Shown one piece after another: positions 10,141 through 19,437 of a stretch of DNA of 64,000 nucleotides; position 1 is the first letter of the stretch; every line of letters begins with the position of its first letter. The notes beneath the pieces were generated by a model. The model saw only the letters and a program-made list of their open reading frames with translations. It was not told the origin of the DNA and did no database searches. The DNA is from Monodelphis domestica. Its lineage: Eukaryota; Chordata; Mammalia; Didelphimorphia; Didelphidae. The stretch is taken from the NCBI RefSeq assembly GCF_027887165.1, contig NC_077227.1, positions 540,075,889 through 540,139,888 on the forward strand. Direction: 5' to 3'. Both the position numbers and the translations under genes were made by a program.

Positions 10141-10508
10141 TTTCTCAGTCAGCCTTCTACATAAAGCTTAGACTGTTTTTGAGTCCCTCTGCAATTAGAC
10201 TTGTGTTTTGAGTCTGAGACTGAGGACAGTATATTTGACTAACTTCTTGGATGTTCTTTTCTCATAATGGGCATCATAGATGTGGGCCATATAGAGTTTA
10301 GGTTCAGCCCAAGCTCTATACACTCCTATATTGCTCATAGTCCTTCTGGGAGAAGAAGAGGCATCACTGTTGTTACTGAAAGAAAAAAAGAAAGAAATTA
10401 CTCCCTAGTTCCTTTCTTTGGGAGAGAAAAATAAGCCAGGTGTTCATTTTTGGCTATTTCTAGGAATAGAACAGTGGTTATGGATCTATGTAAGCAAGTG
10501 AACTTAAG
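10141..10508. other. Unassigned sequence
   Basis: No gene or repeat family recognised; a short A-rich AAAGAAAG patch lies at 10380-10400. Confidence 0.5.
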
Positions 10509-10510
10509 AC

Positions 10511-11400
10511 TTTTTTTTTTAAAAGGGTATTTTATTTTCTCAGTTACAGGTAACAACAATTTCCTGCATATGTTTTCTGATGTTATAATCTCTAAATTAT
10601 TTCTCCTACCCCTACCTGGGTTATAGTGTTATCATGCAAAACATCCCCATATTATTCATTGTTATAAGAGGATACTTATATAAAGCCACAACCCAAAATA
10701 AAAACACAAATCAAGAGAAAAATAGTATGTTTTGATCTTTATTTTGACTCCCAAAAGTTATTTCTCTGGATGTGGGTAGCATTCTTTGTCGTAAGTCCTT
10801 CAGAATTGAGAGTAGCATAGTCTGTCACATTTGATCATTCTACAATATTGCTGTTACTGTGTACCATGTTCTCCTGGTTCTTCTTGTTTCACTAAGCATC
10901 TGTTCATGTAGATCTTTCCAGCTTTTTCTGAAATCATCCTGCTTATCATTTCTTTTTTTATATAACACAATGGTATTTCACCATCATCAAATACCATAAT
11001 TTTTTCAGCCATTCCCCAATTGATGGATATTCCTCAATTTCCAATTCTTTGCCACCACAAAATGAACTGCTATTTTTTCTCTCTGATATAGAGACACAAT
11101 AGCAGTATTACTGGATCAAAGATTTTATAGTCCTTTGGGTATAGTTCCAAACTGCCCTCCAAAATGGTTGGATCAGTTCTCAGCTCCACCAACAATGCAT
11201 TAGTGTCCCAATTTTGCCACATCCTCTGCAGTATTGTTTCCCTTTACTGTCATAATGGTCAATGTGATAGGTGTTCAGTTTTAAATTTGTATTTCACCAA
11301 TCAAAACTGATTTAGAATATTTTTCATGTTTTCTTCATCTGATAATTGCTTATATCCTTCAACTATTTGAAGCTAAGTTTAAAAAATATTTCCCTTTTGT
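10511..11400 (-). mobile_element. L1 3' end: ORF2 C-terminus plus 3' UTR, 5' truncated
   Basis: A T-run at 10512-10520 is the complement of the poly(A) tail. Next come the L1 3' UTR (TTTGATCATTCTACAATATT, TTCTCCTGGTTCTTCTTG) and the ORF2 C-terminus in complement (CCATTCCCCAATTGATGGAT, GGTATAGTTCCAAACTGCCC). Order and content match the L1 copies at 19438 and 39908. Similarity ends near 11400, a classic 5' truncation. Confidence 0.9.
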
Positions 11401-11554
11401 GATGAATGTATTCAACCTGTTCATAGTCTTTTCAGATATTATGTTCTGTGTTTTCACTTAACTCTCCATTGTTTCATTTTGGAGGACTTACTCATAAGGT
11501 TATCCATATTGAATTTGAGTGACATTTTATATAGAAACTGTGTGTATGTAGGAG

Positions 11555-11720
11555 ATGACTTTGGGATATAAGCCTAGGAGCCAGAAGATTCTCAACTGTA
11601 ACTCAGTGCTGTGTAATCTTCTTCAAACTACTTATATGTGAAGTGATAATGAATGTGAATGTACTGTATAAACTGGAAAATGTTATACAAATATAAGATA
11701 CGACTATTGCAGTTGTTATC
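11555..11720 (+). mobile_element. MIR-like CORE-SINE, weak
   Basis: AGCCTAGGAGCCAGAAGATT, CTGTGTAATCTTCTTCAAAC and ATAAACTGGAAAATGTTATA follow the order of a forward MIR with a degraded middle. Confidence 0.5.
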
Positions 11721-12235
11721 TGTGTGACTTTAACTGCTTTCATGAAACCCTGACTTCAGGTGAGACAGTACTAAAAGGGAGATGTTGGTGCCATAGATTA
11801 TTTTTCTTTCCAAAGAAAGGAAAAAAAGAGACATCTCTCCATTTTGTCAAAGGCTATAGATAGAGGCTGTTTTGGAGGTGGGAGGATAAGGGAGCCTGAT
11901 TGGTAGGTGCCTGGGCATAGCAGCTAGGACAATCTGAGGTGTAGGGAGGAATGGAGAGATTTGAATGAAGGGATGGGGTAGATCAAGGAGAAGGGAACAA
12001 TAGCGTCCAAAGACCCCTTCACGAGTTAAACATAGGATTGGGAAGACCCTTTAGCTGAGGAACGATCAGGGAAGAGCAATACAAACAGCAGAACTATGTT
12101 GTTAAGCAGACTTAACTGACCACTCCAATTTCACCCTGGTACTTCTACTGAGCAGGTGAAATCAATGTTCCTCCTTGAATTTCTCAGCACTGTTGCTGAA
12201 TCTTGGATTACCTCGATCACCTTCTACATCACATC
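11721..12235. other. Unassigned sequence
   Basis: Somewhat G-rich sequence (11870-12010) without a recognisable repeat, reading frame or RNA structure. Confidence 0.5.
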
Positions 12236-12352
12236 TTCCATTGGACTTAAAGCTCAAGAGGCAAGAGACATTGCAATTTTTCTTCTTTGTATGACCAGTG
12301 CCTAGCACAGTGCCTTGTCCATAGTAAGTACTTCGTAAATATTCATCTTAAA
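12236..12352 (+). mobile_element. L2/THER1-type 3' end
   Basis: TAAAGCTCAAGAGGCAAGAG, TTTCTTCTTTGTATGACCAG, TGCCTAGCACAGTGCCTTG and CATAGTAAGTACTTCGTAAA are the shared L2/CORE-SINE terminus in the forward orientation. Confidence 0.8.
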
Positions 12353-13070
12353 AAAGGATTGAATTAAACCTGGAAAGCTGGCTGAGTAGAAGCACAGAAC
12401 AATGATGGATGAAGGGGTGAGGAGGATTGACTTGGTCATCTGAAAGTGAAAATACTACAGTGCATTCATTCAACCTTAAGGTAGGGATTTTTGTTGTTGT
12501 TTTTGCCAGCCTAGGGCAAATCAGAGTGGTTTAGGGCAACTTTATGAGGAATATGCTTATAGTAGCCTGATGATTTTCCTTTCCCACAAACCTTGGTGGA
12601 ATTTGAGGGTTTGACAATGGGTGAAGTAATTTATTTCTTTGTGCCATCCTGTTTTATTCCCCTGCCATCATTTTTGATACACATTCTTTATTTTTCTGTT
12701 CAACTTCTATTATGATCTTTCTTTGTCAAGGATGTTTTTCACAATTATGTACTTTTTATTCCTGCTGTTCCCCAATATATTTATTTGAATAGATTTAGGA
12801 CAGATAAAAGTGTTAAAAATAGCCTGACTTCTTTTTACTTTAGAAACATGACCAGAGAGAGACTCAAGGAAGATTTTAAACTAATAGCATTTGATTTGTC
12901 TCAGTTATTTGAAAGCTAGATATTCTTTAGTTCTCTATTCTTCTTAAAGTCAAAACCTTTTTGAAATAAAATAAAATATGAAAAGCTGGAAATAATTGGC
13001 TAGTTCCATCTAATTGGCTTGACATATCAAAAAGTCTGAAAATAGCTAACCATTAGGGGAAACAGATTCT
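12353..13070. other. Unassigned sequence
   Basis: No assignable repeat or coding signal. A GTTGTTGTTTTTG patch at 12492 is low-complexity. Confidence 0.5.
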
Positions 13071-13072
13071 GA

Positions 13073-13165
13073 AGGAATCATAGAGCATCAGAGCTTAAAG
13101 GAACTTTTGAGGTCATCTAGTCTAACTCAATCATTTTCTTCAGAGATAGAAACTGAGTCCTGCGG
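13073..13165 (-). mobile_element. MIR-like CORE-SINE fragment
   Basis: AATCATAGAGCATCAGAGCT, GAGGTCATCTAGTCTAACTC and GAGATAGAAACTGAGTCC match the same reverse-orientation CORE-SINE as at 2935. Confidence 0.72.
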
Positions 13166-13195
13166 CAGGAAGGGGGTGGTGGTAGAATGGAATGG

Positions 13196-13330
13196 AGGGG
13201 ATGTGGTACAGTGGAGAAAAGCACTCAGTGGGGAGTTGATGGACCCGAAATCATATACTGATTTTGCCACTTCTTACCTGTGAGACCTTTGGAAAACCAC
13301 TTCTCATCTATAAAGTAAGTAGGTTAAACT
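13196..13330 (+). mobile_element. MIR-like SINE
   Basis: GTGGTACAGTGGAGAAAAGC, TGCCACTTCTTACCTGTGAG and CTTCTCATCTATAAAGTAAG give the forward MIR order of head, CORE and 3' part. It lacks a clear tail. Confidence 0.65.
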
Positions 13331-13755
13331 GAAAGAAGGAATAAAAAATATTCATTAAGAACTAGCGATACCAGTAAAAAAGGAGAGTCAATTCCTGACC
13401 TGAAGGAGCTTATATTATGAGTGGGAAGCAGGACATATATAGGGGAATGGTGGTTAGGGAAAGCAATTATTGTTTGGAAAGATGGAGACAATAGAGCAAC
13501 CTACTAACACACTTTCCCCAGATTTAATTATAATTCTTACAGTGTGGAAGGGATTTGGGGAGAATATGTTCAGGATTTTCTACCAGCATTTATTTAACTA
13601 ATCAATCAATAAACATTTATTAAGAAACTGCTATGTGCCAGGCACTGTGTTAAGCATTGGGGATACACTAAGAGGCAGACCTTATCCTGGAGGAGCTATC
13701 AGTTTAATGGGGGCAACAACATTTCAACTAACATATACAAAGAAAGATGAATACT

Positions 13756-14012
13756 GGGACAGCTAGGTGGTACTGTGGACAGAGTACCAGGCCTGATGTC
13801 AGGATGAGTCATCTTTATGAGTTCAAATCTGGCTTCAGATACTAGCTGTGTAACTGCACAAGTCACTTAATCCTATTTGCCTCAGTTTCCTCATCTATAA
13901 AATGGGCTGGAGAAAAAAAAAAAGGCAAGCCATGCCAGTGTCTTTGCCAAGAAAACCCCAAATAGGGTTGCAAAGAGTTGGACATGAGTGAAAATGACTG
14001 AAAAACAACAAA
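13756..14012 (+). mobile_element. MAR1-like SINE, full length
   Basis: The head GGGACAGCTAGGTGGTACTG is followed by the box-B-like GAGTTCAAATCTGG, the CORE-like CAGTTTCCTCATCTATAAAA, an A-run, and the tail GTCTTTGCCAAGAAAACCCC and AAAATGACTGAAAAACAACA. It inserted into the L2 terminus. A possible short target duplication (AAAGAT) flanks it but is too weak to rely on. Confidence 0.9.
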
Positions 14013-14175
14013 AGATAGGAAATAATTAACTGAGGGAAAGCACTGGAATTAAGGAGGCGTTGGGGAAGATTTCCTGAAAAGATAGGATTTTAGTTGGGAC
14101 TTAAAGGAAGTCAGAGAAGTCAGTAGGTAGAGATGAAGAGGAAGAGCATTCCAGCCAGAGAAAATGTCCAGAGCT

Positions 14176-14282
14176 GTGACCCTCTAAGTCACTTAACCTC
14201 TATTGCCTGGTTCTTGCCACTTTTTGTCTTAGAACCAATACTTATTGTTGATTCTAAGACAGAAGGTATGGGTTTAAAAAAA
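14176..14282 (+). mobile_element. tRNA-derived SINE (MON1-like), 5' truncated
   Basis: Only the 3' half is present: AAGTCACTTAACCTCTATTG, then TTCTTGCCACTTTTTGTCTT and the tail TAAGACAGAAGGTATGGG with an A-run. The 8-base TGTCCAGA occurs on both sides, at 14165-14172 and 14284-14291, and fits a target duplication inside the L2. Confidence 0.85.
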
Positions 14283-14351
14283 TTGTCCAGACTAGAGTGA
14301 TTGGGGTTTCCTGTCCATGAAAGGGCCAAGAGGCCAGTGTCACTGGATTGA

Positions 14352-14462
14352 AGAAAGCATACCCTTATTAAGTGCTAGGTACTGTGCTACACAGTGGGAC
14401 TACAAATAAAAATACCAGCCCTGCCCTCAAGGAGCTAATAAATAAAAAGGAAGCTGAAAGAG
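14352..14462 (-). mobile_element. L2/THER1-type 3' end, second copy
   Basis: CCCTTATTAAGTGCTAGGTA, CTGTGCTACACAGTGGGACT and CCCTGCCCTCAAGGAGCTAA repeat the reverse-orientation L2 terminus already seen at 13597. Confidence 0.78.
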
Positions 14463-14928
14463 GTTAAGGAGCAAGGAATGAACCCAGCCTGGGCCATCAG
14501 AGAGAAGTTCAGAGTATAATTCTGTAGGAACTGAAGAGAATGTCATTGGCTTGAGAACCTTCCGTAAATGGAGGTTCTATGAGGGACCCTCTACCTTCCA
14601 ATAAGAGAGAGGGGCCTCAGGGGCACAGGAAACTTCCCAGGAGTGAGTTTCATATTCAGGATGAAGAGGTTTGGGGGGCATGATGGTGAAGTCTAGAGTT
14701 TAGTTTCAGAGGAAGAGAAGGAAATGACCAAGGTAGGAAAAAAGAAAATGACTGAGGGGATGGTGATGGTGAGGACCACAAGATCTCATGAAGCTCAAAA
14801 GCTGAGCAGTCTAGTTGTTCCCAGCCATGGCCTCCAGTGGTCTGGTTTGGAGCATGGAAAATGGCCAGAAAGTTCGGAGCTTATGACTTGATCTTGGTGG
14901 TCCCTTCCACTTTTAGTCTATGATCTAT
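14463..14928. other. Mostly unassigned sequence
   Basis: Purine-rich at 14690-14760. A short GGTGGTCCCTTCCACTTTTA-type phrase at 14897 may be the end of a MIR. No gene seen. Confidence 0.45.
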
Positions 14929-14929
14929 C

Positions 14930-15045
14930 TTATAGCTTGCCCAAGGTTACACAGGTAGTAAGTGAGTCATACATGCTCATGAGAATCCAGATTTGAACTT
15001 AGGTTCTTTAAGAATGCATCCAGGATTTTTTCCACCACATAGTTC
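14930..15045 (-). mobile_element. MIR-like CORE-SINE
   Basis: AGCTTGCCCAAGGTTACACA, GGTAGTAAGTGAGTCATACA and CCAGATTTGAACTTAGGTTC are the box-B side of a reverse-orientation MIR. Confidence 0.75.
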
Positions 15046-15410
15046 TTTTGTCTTTTCCCTTGGATTGAGGCAAATTATACTCTTGAGTGTTTTCTCCTCC
15101 TGCATACTTCTCACTTGATTCTGTGGTTGCAGGAAGGGGCAATGCTGATGGAGACCTCTACCAACAACTGTTTCCCACCTGTCCCCTTTCTCAACGACCA
15201 CCAAGTCTCTGTTGGAAGCAGAACCCTTTAGTTGCACAGGATGCCACCTTTGTGGAAGTGAAACTTTAGTGGCAAACCATGCTACATCTATTTTGGAGAT
15301 TTTTTGTTTATTGTTCATTTTACTCATTTCAGAGACTGGCTCTGCTTGGATTTATACAACACTTAAAAAAATCAAACTCATAAGAATTTAAAATAATCTT
15401 CCCACATTCT
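15046..15410. other. Unassigned sequence
   Basis: A frame of 116 codons (14977-15327, -) runs through it and through the MIR next door. It has no recognisable domain and is not called. No repeat seen in the unique part. Confidence 0.45.
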
Positions 15411-15472
15411 ACAGAACCACAGAATTCAAGAGTTGGAATGAGATTTCAGCAATCACCTAAGATCAGAGGTAT

Positions 15473-15680
15473 CAAGCATTCAACCCATGGGCTACATATG
15501 GCCTATAACATTCCAATGTGGTCTGAACCAGATTAAAATATAATTAAAATATTTGACAAATAATTCAATAAAAATATAGGTAATTTTTTTTTCTAAATCA
15601 GTATATGCCTGGAGGAATCTTTATGTATGATTCACTTGTCCCCATTTCTATTTGAGTTTAAAATCACTAATCTAAGCCAA
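15473..15680 (-). repeat. Unclassified dispersed repeat B, copy 1
   Basis: This is collinear with the complement of 52484-52687. It shows GTCTGAACCAGATTAAAATA against the complement of TTTTAATCTGATTCAGGCTG, then AAATATTTGACAAATAATTC, and finally CCCATTTCTATTTGAGTTTA against the complement of AAACTCAAATAGAAATTAGG. I remember the same sequence from mammalian genomes but not its class. It has no coding content. Confidence 0.72.
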
Positions 15681-15694
15681 TATGTAAACATCCT

Positions 15695-16160
15695 CCCACC
15701 CCCAAAACAACCCAAACTCCTTTACAACAAAGAATCAAATTTAGTCCTTTGCCTAAAGACCTCTTGGGACAAAGGACCCATCACCTAGCAAGGTAGCCCA
15801 TTCTACTTTTGGACTTCTATCTAATTATTTAAAAGTTTCTACTTGCATCAAAGCTACATTTGCTTCTTTGTGATTTCAACTCATTAATCTTAGTTGTGCT
15901 CTCTGATACCAGGCATGAGAAGAATAATCTTTTATGTGATACTAATTTAAATACTTCAAAACTGATTTCTTGTCAAGTCTCAAACGTTCCCTTCTCCATG
16001 TAAACATCCCTTGTTTCATCAACCAATCCTAATATAATGTGAATTTCACCATTGTAGATACCTTTCTCCAGCTAATCAATGGTCTTCCTAAAATGTAATT
16101 CCCCAAACTGAATTCAATTCACATTTTAATTTTGTCCTCTAGTGGCAGGGTTTCATTATC
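15695..16160 (-). mobile_element. CR1/L3-like LINE fragment
   Basis: The order AGCAAGGTAGCCCATTCTAC, CTTTTGGACTTCTATCTAAT, TCTCAAACGTTCCCTTCTCC, AGCTAATCAATGGTCTTCC and CTAAAATGTAATTCCCCAAA is that of the 3' region of CR1/L3 LINEs in reverse complement. A second fragment is at 32440-32630. Class from memory; old and diverged. Confidence 0.65.
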
Positions 16161-16407
16161 CTTTTATCCATTTATTATTTATACTGTAGCCATTATTATA
16201 ATATCTATTTATTCATTATCCATTTATTGTTTAAATATCTGACACTAATGCTTAATTCTAGTTTTTGTTATACTACATTTCAGCAAAAAGCTATTAATAA
16301 TAACATTTCTTCTGTAGCACTTTAATATTTTCAAAACACTTTTCTAGCAATAATTTTATCATATAGATAAAGAAATTATATGCCATTTTGGAGAGGAATA
16401 AATGACA

Positions 16408-16530
16408 AAAGGATTTACTAAGCACTATGTTCAAAACAGTATACTAAGCACTAGAATTATGAATAGAAAAGTTAGGTAAGTCTTTGCCTTCAAGAAGTTC
16501 ACATTTTAGTAGGAGGAAGCAACATATTTA
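16408..16530 (-). mobile_element. L2/THER1-type 3' end
   Basis: GGATTTACTAAGCACTATGT, ACTAAGCACTAGAATTATGA and CTTTGCCTTCAAGAAGTTCA match the reverse L2 terminus. Confidence 0.72.
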
Positions 16531-16664
16531 GTGATTTTAGTTGCAAATCAAATGAAAAGTTCCATTGTTCTTAGGGTAAATAGGCAAAGAAGCTGGTAAT
16601 ATAATCTTCTTTAATTTCATTTCCACTATTTTGAACAGTATCAAGGACTTTGGTGAAAAGAAGC

Positions 16665-16775
16665 CCCTTGAGATTCAGAAACTAAATGACTCGCCCAGAT
16701 TCCCTAACTAGTAACTGTCAAAGATTTGAACACCGATCTCTTTTCATCTAAGCCTTGCTACCTTACATGATAATG
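16665..16775 (-). mobile_element. MIR-like CORE-SINE
   Basis: GATTCAGAAACTAAATGACT, CGCCCAGATTCCCTAACTAG and GATTTGAACACCGATCTC follow the reverse MIR order. The sequence is degenerate. Confidence 0.62.
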
Positions 16776-17283
16776 AAGAGTCCAATATCTCAGCTCATTG
16801 ACTAGGGATGGGGAACCTCAGCATTATAGGCAAGGGTGTGTTGGCAAATATTTAACGGCTAGCTCCCGGGCAAAATGTACTTATGACACACTTTTAAGTT
16901 TAATTTGCATTCTTAACATTTCCCTCACCATTTTCTGAAGTCTAAACAATTAATAAAGCAATAAACCAAGCCCCGATTTATAGTGTTTGCCAATTTCCAA
17001 GACTGAAAATTTAACAAAATTGTTCTCCTGAGTCAATATTAGCAGGCTCTAGCAGACCCCTGATCATAAGCCATTTTAGGCTAGCTTTGGTCACAAGGAT
17101 CTTTCTGGGTCTCTTCCTCACTTTTCCCCCACCCTTACACACACATCCCTAGCTACATGCCCCAGGCCAATATATCCACACATATGGTGATCCCATAGGC
17201 TTGTGATTATCTCACTAAGAGCAAGCTATAAGATTTTACATATCTCATGTGATCATAGAATAGTAGAGATAGAAGGGACTTTA
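16776..17283. other. Unassigned sequence with a short MIR-like patch
   Basis: GGGATGGGGAACCTCAGC at 16805 and the following 150 bases have the look of an old repeat I cannot name. A GATCATAGAATAGTAGAG patch at 17251 is MIR-like and is the target of the next SINE. No gene seen. Confidence 0.45.
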
Positions 17284-17297
17284 GAAATTATGGGTAG

Positions 17298-17499
17298 TGG
17301 AGCAGCTAGGTGGCTCAGGGAATTGAGAGCCAGGCTTAGAAATGGGAGGTCCCAGGTTCAAATTTGGTCTCTGACACTTCATAGCTATGTGACCCCGAGC
17401 AAGTCACTTAACCTCCATTGCCTAGCCCTTACCACTCTTCTGCCTTGGAGCCAATACACAGTATTGATTCTAAGATAGAAGGTAAGGGTTTAAAAAAAT
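17298..17499 (+). mobile_element. tRNA-derived SINE (MON1-like), full length
   Basis: The head GGAGCAGCTAGGTGGCTCAG is followed by box-B-like CAGGTTCAAATTTGG, TGTGACCCCGAGCAAGTCAC, CATTGCCTAGCCCTTACCAC and the tail TCTAAGATAGAAGGTAAGGG with an A-run. Flanks at 17284-17297 and 17500-17513 match at 12 of 14 bases and fit a target duplication. This is the best-preserved copy of the family here. Confidence 0.93.
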
Positions 17500-17513
17500 G
17501 AAATTATTGATAG

Positions 17514-18150
17514 TCTAAGAAATCTTAATAATACATAATTATTTGTTCTGAAATTTTAAAAGGACTAAATTTTAAAAAGTAGAATATTAAGTAGAGTACA
17601 AAACTTACTAAAAGGCTTAGAATAATGAAGAAAGTGTCAGTTTCATGTAACTTTAAAGCACCAGGGGATAAGGAAGCACTAAGTTTTCAAGAAAGGTAGT
17701 TATTAAAGTTTTTAAACATCTAAGGGACTTCCAGGCATTAATTGATAAATTAATCTGTCCCTGGAATTTAGAAGTGGAAGGAATTTATTAAAACACCAAA
17801 GTAAGACCTTAACCTTAACTCATTCTTTCATATGCTGCTAAAACCTCAGACTTTTATGGGGGGCAGAGGAGAGGAGGTTGGGGAAGGGACAGGAATGTTT
17901 TATTAAAAAAAAAAAGTCAACCTTTAAGTTTGAAAGAAAAAACCAGAAAAATGGGTTCCTAATTTAGAAAGGGGAAGCTGGAGATCTAATTGGTCTTTCA
18001 AAGACAGGTGAAAGCTGAATTTGATGCCCACAGTTCAAGGTTTACCATAGCTATTTATCCAGAGAGCGGTCCTTTTGTGTCTTGCTCTCAGAGTACTTAT
18101 GGTGCAGGCTTTGTGTTTCTCTTCCTCTTTGTTAATTTATTTTCTTTGTC
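17514..18150. other. Unassigned sequence
   Basis: AT-rich on the left, with a G-rich patch (17858-17890) and an A-run at 17907. No recognised repeat or gene. Confidence 0.5.
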
Positions 18151-18442
<292 letters not shown>

Positions 18443-18870
18443 TCTCCCTTTTCTCTCTCTTTTCCTCTTTCTTAACTGCTATAGAAAAGAACTATACTTA
18501 CTTCTGAATAGTTTCTGATGTTCCTTGTTAATAGAGATACAATGATTGAGGCTTTTAAAACTTTCTTTATCTCCTTAAAAGAACCCTCTTAAAGCAAGTT
18601 AAATTATTTTTTACCTTGTGGTCTCTCACAGAGGAAAAAGAAAATGTCCTGACTTTTGGAGCAGATTGTGTGACTTTAATTTGTTAAAACACAAATACAA
18701 GTAAGATATTTTTATTCAGAGAGATAAAAGAGTAGAAAAAATAAAGTAAAATATGGGCAACTTCTTGTAAATGGGTTCCAACTTATGTTGCTATATCCAT
18801 AGATGTAGTCCATTTTCCTTTGTTAAGATATTACATAGTTAAAGAGTGTAACATCTCAAAGGGATCTGTA
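18443..18870. other. Unassigned AT-rich sequence
   Basis: No assignable repeat or gene. Confidence 0.5.
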
Positions 18871-18872
18871 GA

Positions 18873-18985
18873 TTAGATACTTAATTCCCTATTTTCAGAG
18901 GTGAGGAAACTGAAGCTCTAAGAGGTTAATGATTCGCTGAAGGTCATACAACTAGTAAGTGTCAGAGCAGTGACCTGAATTCATA
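18873..18985 (-). mobile_element. MIR
   Basis: CTATTTTCAGAGGTGAGGAA, ACTGAAGCTCTAAGAGGTTA and CATACAACTAGTAAGTGTCA follow reverse MIR order. Confidence 0.8.
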
Positions 18986-18987
18986 GT

Positions 18988-19175
18988 GGTACAAGTGAAA
19001 AGATTGCTGTGTTTTGGAGTCTGGAGACCTAGGTTAAAATCCCAGTCTGTAACTTATTAGCTGCATAACCTTGGGTAAATCATTCAACCACATTGGGCTT
19101 TAGTTTCTTCATCAATAAAATGAGATTGGACTTGATATCTGAATTTCCTTACAACTCTAAATTGATGATCTATAT
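18988..19175 (+). mobile_element. MIR-like CORE-SINE
   Basis: TGTTTTGGAGTCTGGAGACC, CTAGGTTAAAATCCCAGTC, AACCTTGGGTAAATCATTCA and ATAAAATGAGATTGGACTTG give a nearly full forward CORE-SINE. Confidence 0.8.
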
Positions 19176-19214
19176 ACACCTTCAGCCTCTAGATCTCCAA
19201 AACTTTCAACTAGA

Positions 19215-19437
19215 CCATGGTCTAGGTATTTTTAAGTGTTTTCTAAGTGCCAGGTATTTGCCTGAGATAAGTACAAAGACTACACAGTTCCTACCCTCAA
19301 GAAGTTTAACTTCTATTGGGGAAGACAACATTAAAACATGTCCAAGTCACATACATACAAAATAAATTGAAGACAATTTCAGAAGGAAGGTTTTTACATA
19401 AAGTAGGAACTGAGCTGAACCTTGAAGAAATCTAAAG
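19215..19437 (-). mobile_element. L2 LINE 3' end
   Basis: TTTCTAAGTGCCAGGTATTT, CCTACCCTCAAGAAGTTTAA, CTTCTATTGGGGAAGACAAC and GAGCTGAACCTTGAAGAAAT are the reverse L2 terminus. The HAL1-like element begins directly at its right edge, and another L2 piece in the same orientation starts at 25743. One L2 may have been split by the L1/HAL1 cluster, although an intervening part of L2 is then missing. Confidence 0.75.

Larger units (their letters stand above)
13597..14350 (-). mobile_element. L2 LINE 3' end, split by two SINEs
   Basis: The complement of the L2 3' terminus begins with AATAAACATTTATTAAGAAA and CTATGTGCCAGGCACTGTGT. It continues after the MAR1 insertion with GCACTGGAATTAAGGAGGC and GGACTTAAAGGAAGTCAG. 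After the second SINE it goes on with AAGAGGCCAGTGTCACTGG. The pieces are collinear with the L2 terminus, so one element was interrupted at 13756-14012 and 14176-14282. Confidence 0.82.

Noticed and set aside
14977..15327. 116-codon minus-strand frame
   Set aside because: It runs through a MIR and unassigned sequence with no domain, so it is a chance frame.
17298..17370. tRNA-like head with box-A/box-B resemblance
   Set aside because: This and the similar segments at 8812, 28681, 32652, 56140 and others are heads of tRNA-derived SINEs with repeated tails, not functional tRNA genes.
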